DNA of 5,081 nt from Chloroflexota bacterium (GTDB lineage Bacteria > Chloroflexota > Anaerolineae > Thermoflexales > Thermoflexaceae), in NCBI GenBank assembly GCA_030550075.1, contig JAUQQB010000238.1, forward strand, positions 1 to 5,081, written 5' to 3'. The notes under the pieces were generated by a model. The model saw nothing but the letters and a program-made list of their open reading frames with translations. It did no database searches and had not been told where the DNA came from. Positions 4,995-5,081 of this stretch are shown here, one piece after another (position 1 is the stretch's first letter; the number at the start of each line of letters is the position of its first letter). The position numbers and the translations under genes were made by a program.

Positions 4995-5081
4995 ATGTCG
5001 AAGGCGGTATTTGTGCGGGCGAAGCCGCATGTGAATGTAGGGACGATAGGGCATATTGATCATGGGAAGACGACGCTGATC
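4995..5081 (+). CDS. tuf: Elongation factor Tu, N-terminal fragment (runs off the window)
   Basis: Only the first 29 codons are present; the rest lies beyond the right edge. EF-Tu is the GTPase that delivers aminoacyl-tRNA to the ribosomal A site. The diagnostic segment KPHVNVGTIGHIDHGKTTL is visible, including the P-loop GHIDHGKT (residues 19-26) that binds GTP phosphates. Ile replaces the more common Val in GHVDHGKT, a known conservative variant. The start ATG has an excellent Shine-Dalgarno. Position after tRNA-Thr(GGT) matches the conserved tRNA-tuf arrangement and excludes other translational GTPases. Codon choice is unusual: only one of 29 codons ends in C, most end in G, and Asn, His and Asp use T-ending codons, unlike the minus-strand genes. 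Confidence 0.95.
   Translation, partial: MSKAVFVRAKPHVNVGTIGHIDHGKTTLI

Noticed and set aside
1..5081. CRISPR array, transposase, prophage or defence genes
   Set aside because: No regularly spaced direct repeats and no such coding sequences are present on either strand.

Overview
The window is GC-rich bacterial chromosome with ordinary housekeeping content. It holds three genes on the minus strand (215-3825) and a divergent tRNA-tuf gene cluster on the plus strand (4485 to the right edge). High GC, an Arg/Ala/Leu/Glu/Pro-rich proteome, tRNAs without encoded CCA, a fused homocysteine methyltransferase/MTHFR and the Thr-Tyr-Thr-tuf order suggest a thermophile-like GC-rich lineage such as Chloroflexota. 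That placement is an inference with low to moderate confidence, because no marker gene here is complete enough to prove it.

Minus strand, in transcription order. (1) A 635-aa protein (3825-1918) fuses a zinc-type homocysteine S-methyltransferase domain to a 5,10-methylenetetrahydrofolate reductase domain (YitJ-like). It makes methyl-THF and methylates homocysteine. (2) After a 197-bp gap comes a 210-aa membrane protein with two TM segments, a bacterial PH domain (YdbS/DUF304 type) and a C-terminal SHOCT helix pair (1720-1088). (3) Thirty bases later, probably in the same transcript, is a trimeric-type purine nucleoside phosphorylase (1057-215). Positions 1-214 carry no convincing gene but hold several short perfect palindromes.

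Positions 3826-4484 are a non-coding divergent region. It contains the leader of the methyltransferase gene (strong Shine-Dalgarno, GC-rich hairpin) and, from about 4105 to 4440, a dense series of inverted repeats. These include two units bounded by CCTCTCCCTAT and GGAGAGGG(G), a 19-bp-stem hairpin, and a terminator-like palindrome followed by five Ts. They look like intergenic palindromic repeats (REP/MITE-like) or a structured RNA.

Plus strand. Two tandem, well-formed sigma-A type promoters (TTGACG-18-TATACT and TTGACC-18-TATAAT) drive tRNA-Thr(TGT), tRNA-Tyr(GTA), tRNA-Thr(GGT) and then tuf, of which only the first 29 codons lie in the window. The order matches the E. coli thrU-tyrU-glyT-thrT-tufB operon except that tRNA-Gly is missing and a 97-bp spacer with a T-rich patch lies in its place. 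I found no clear sign of a previously undescribed system. The repeat-rich intergenic region and the tandem-promoter tRNA-tuf unit are the parts most worth a second look.
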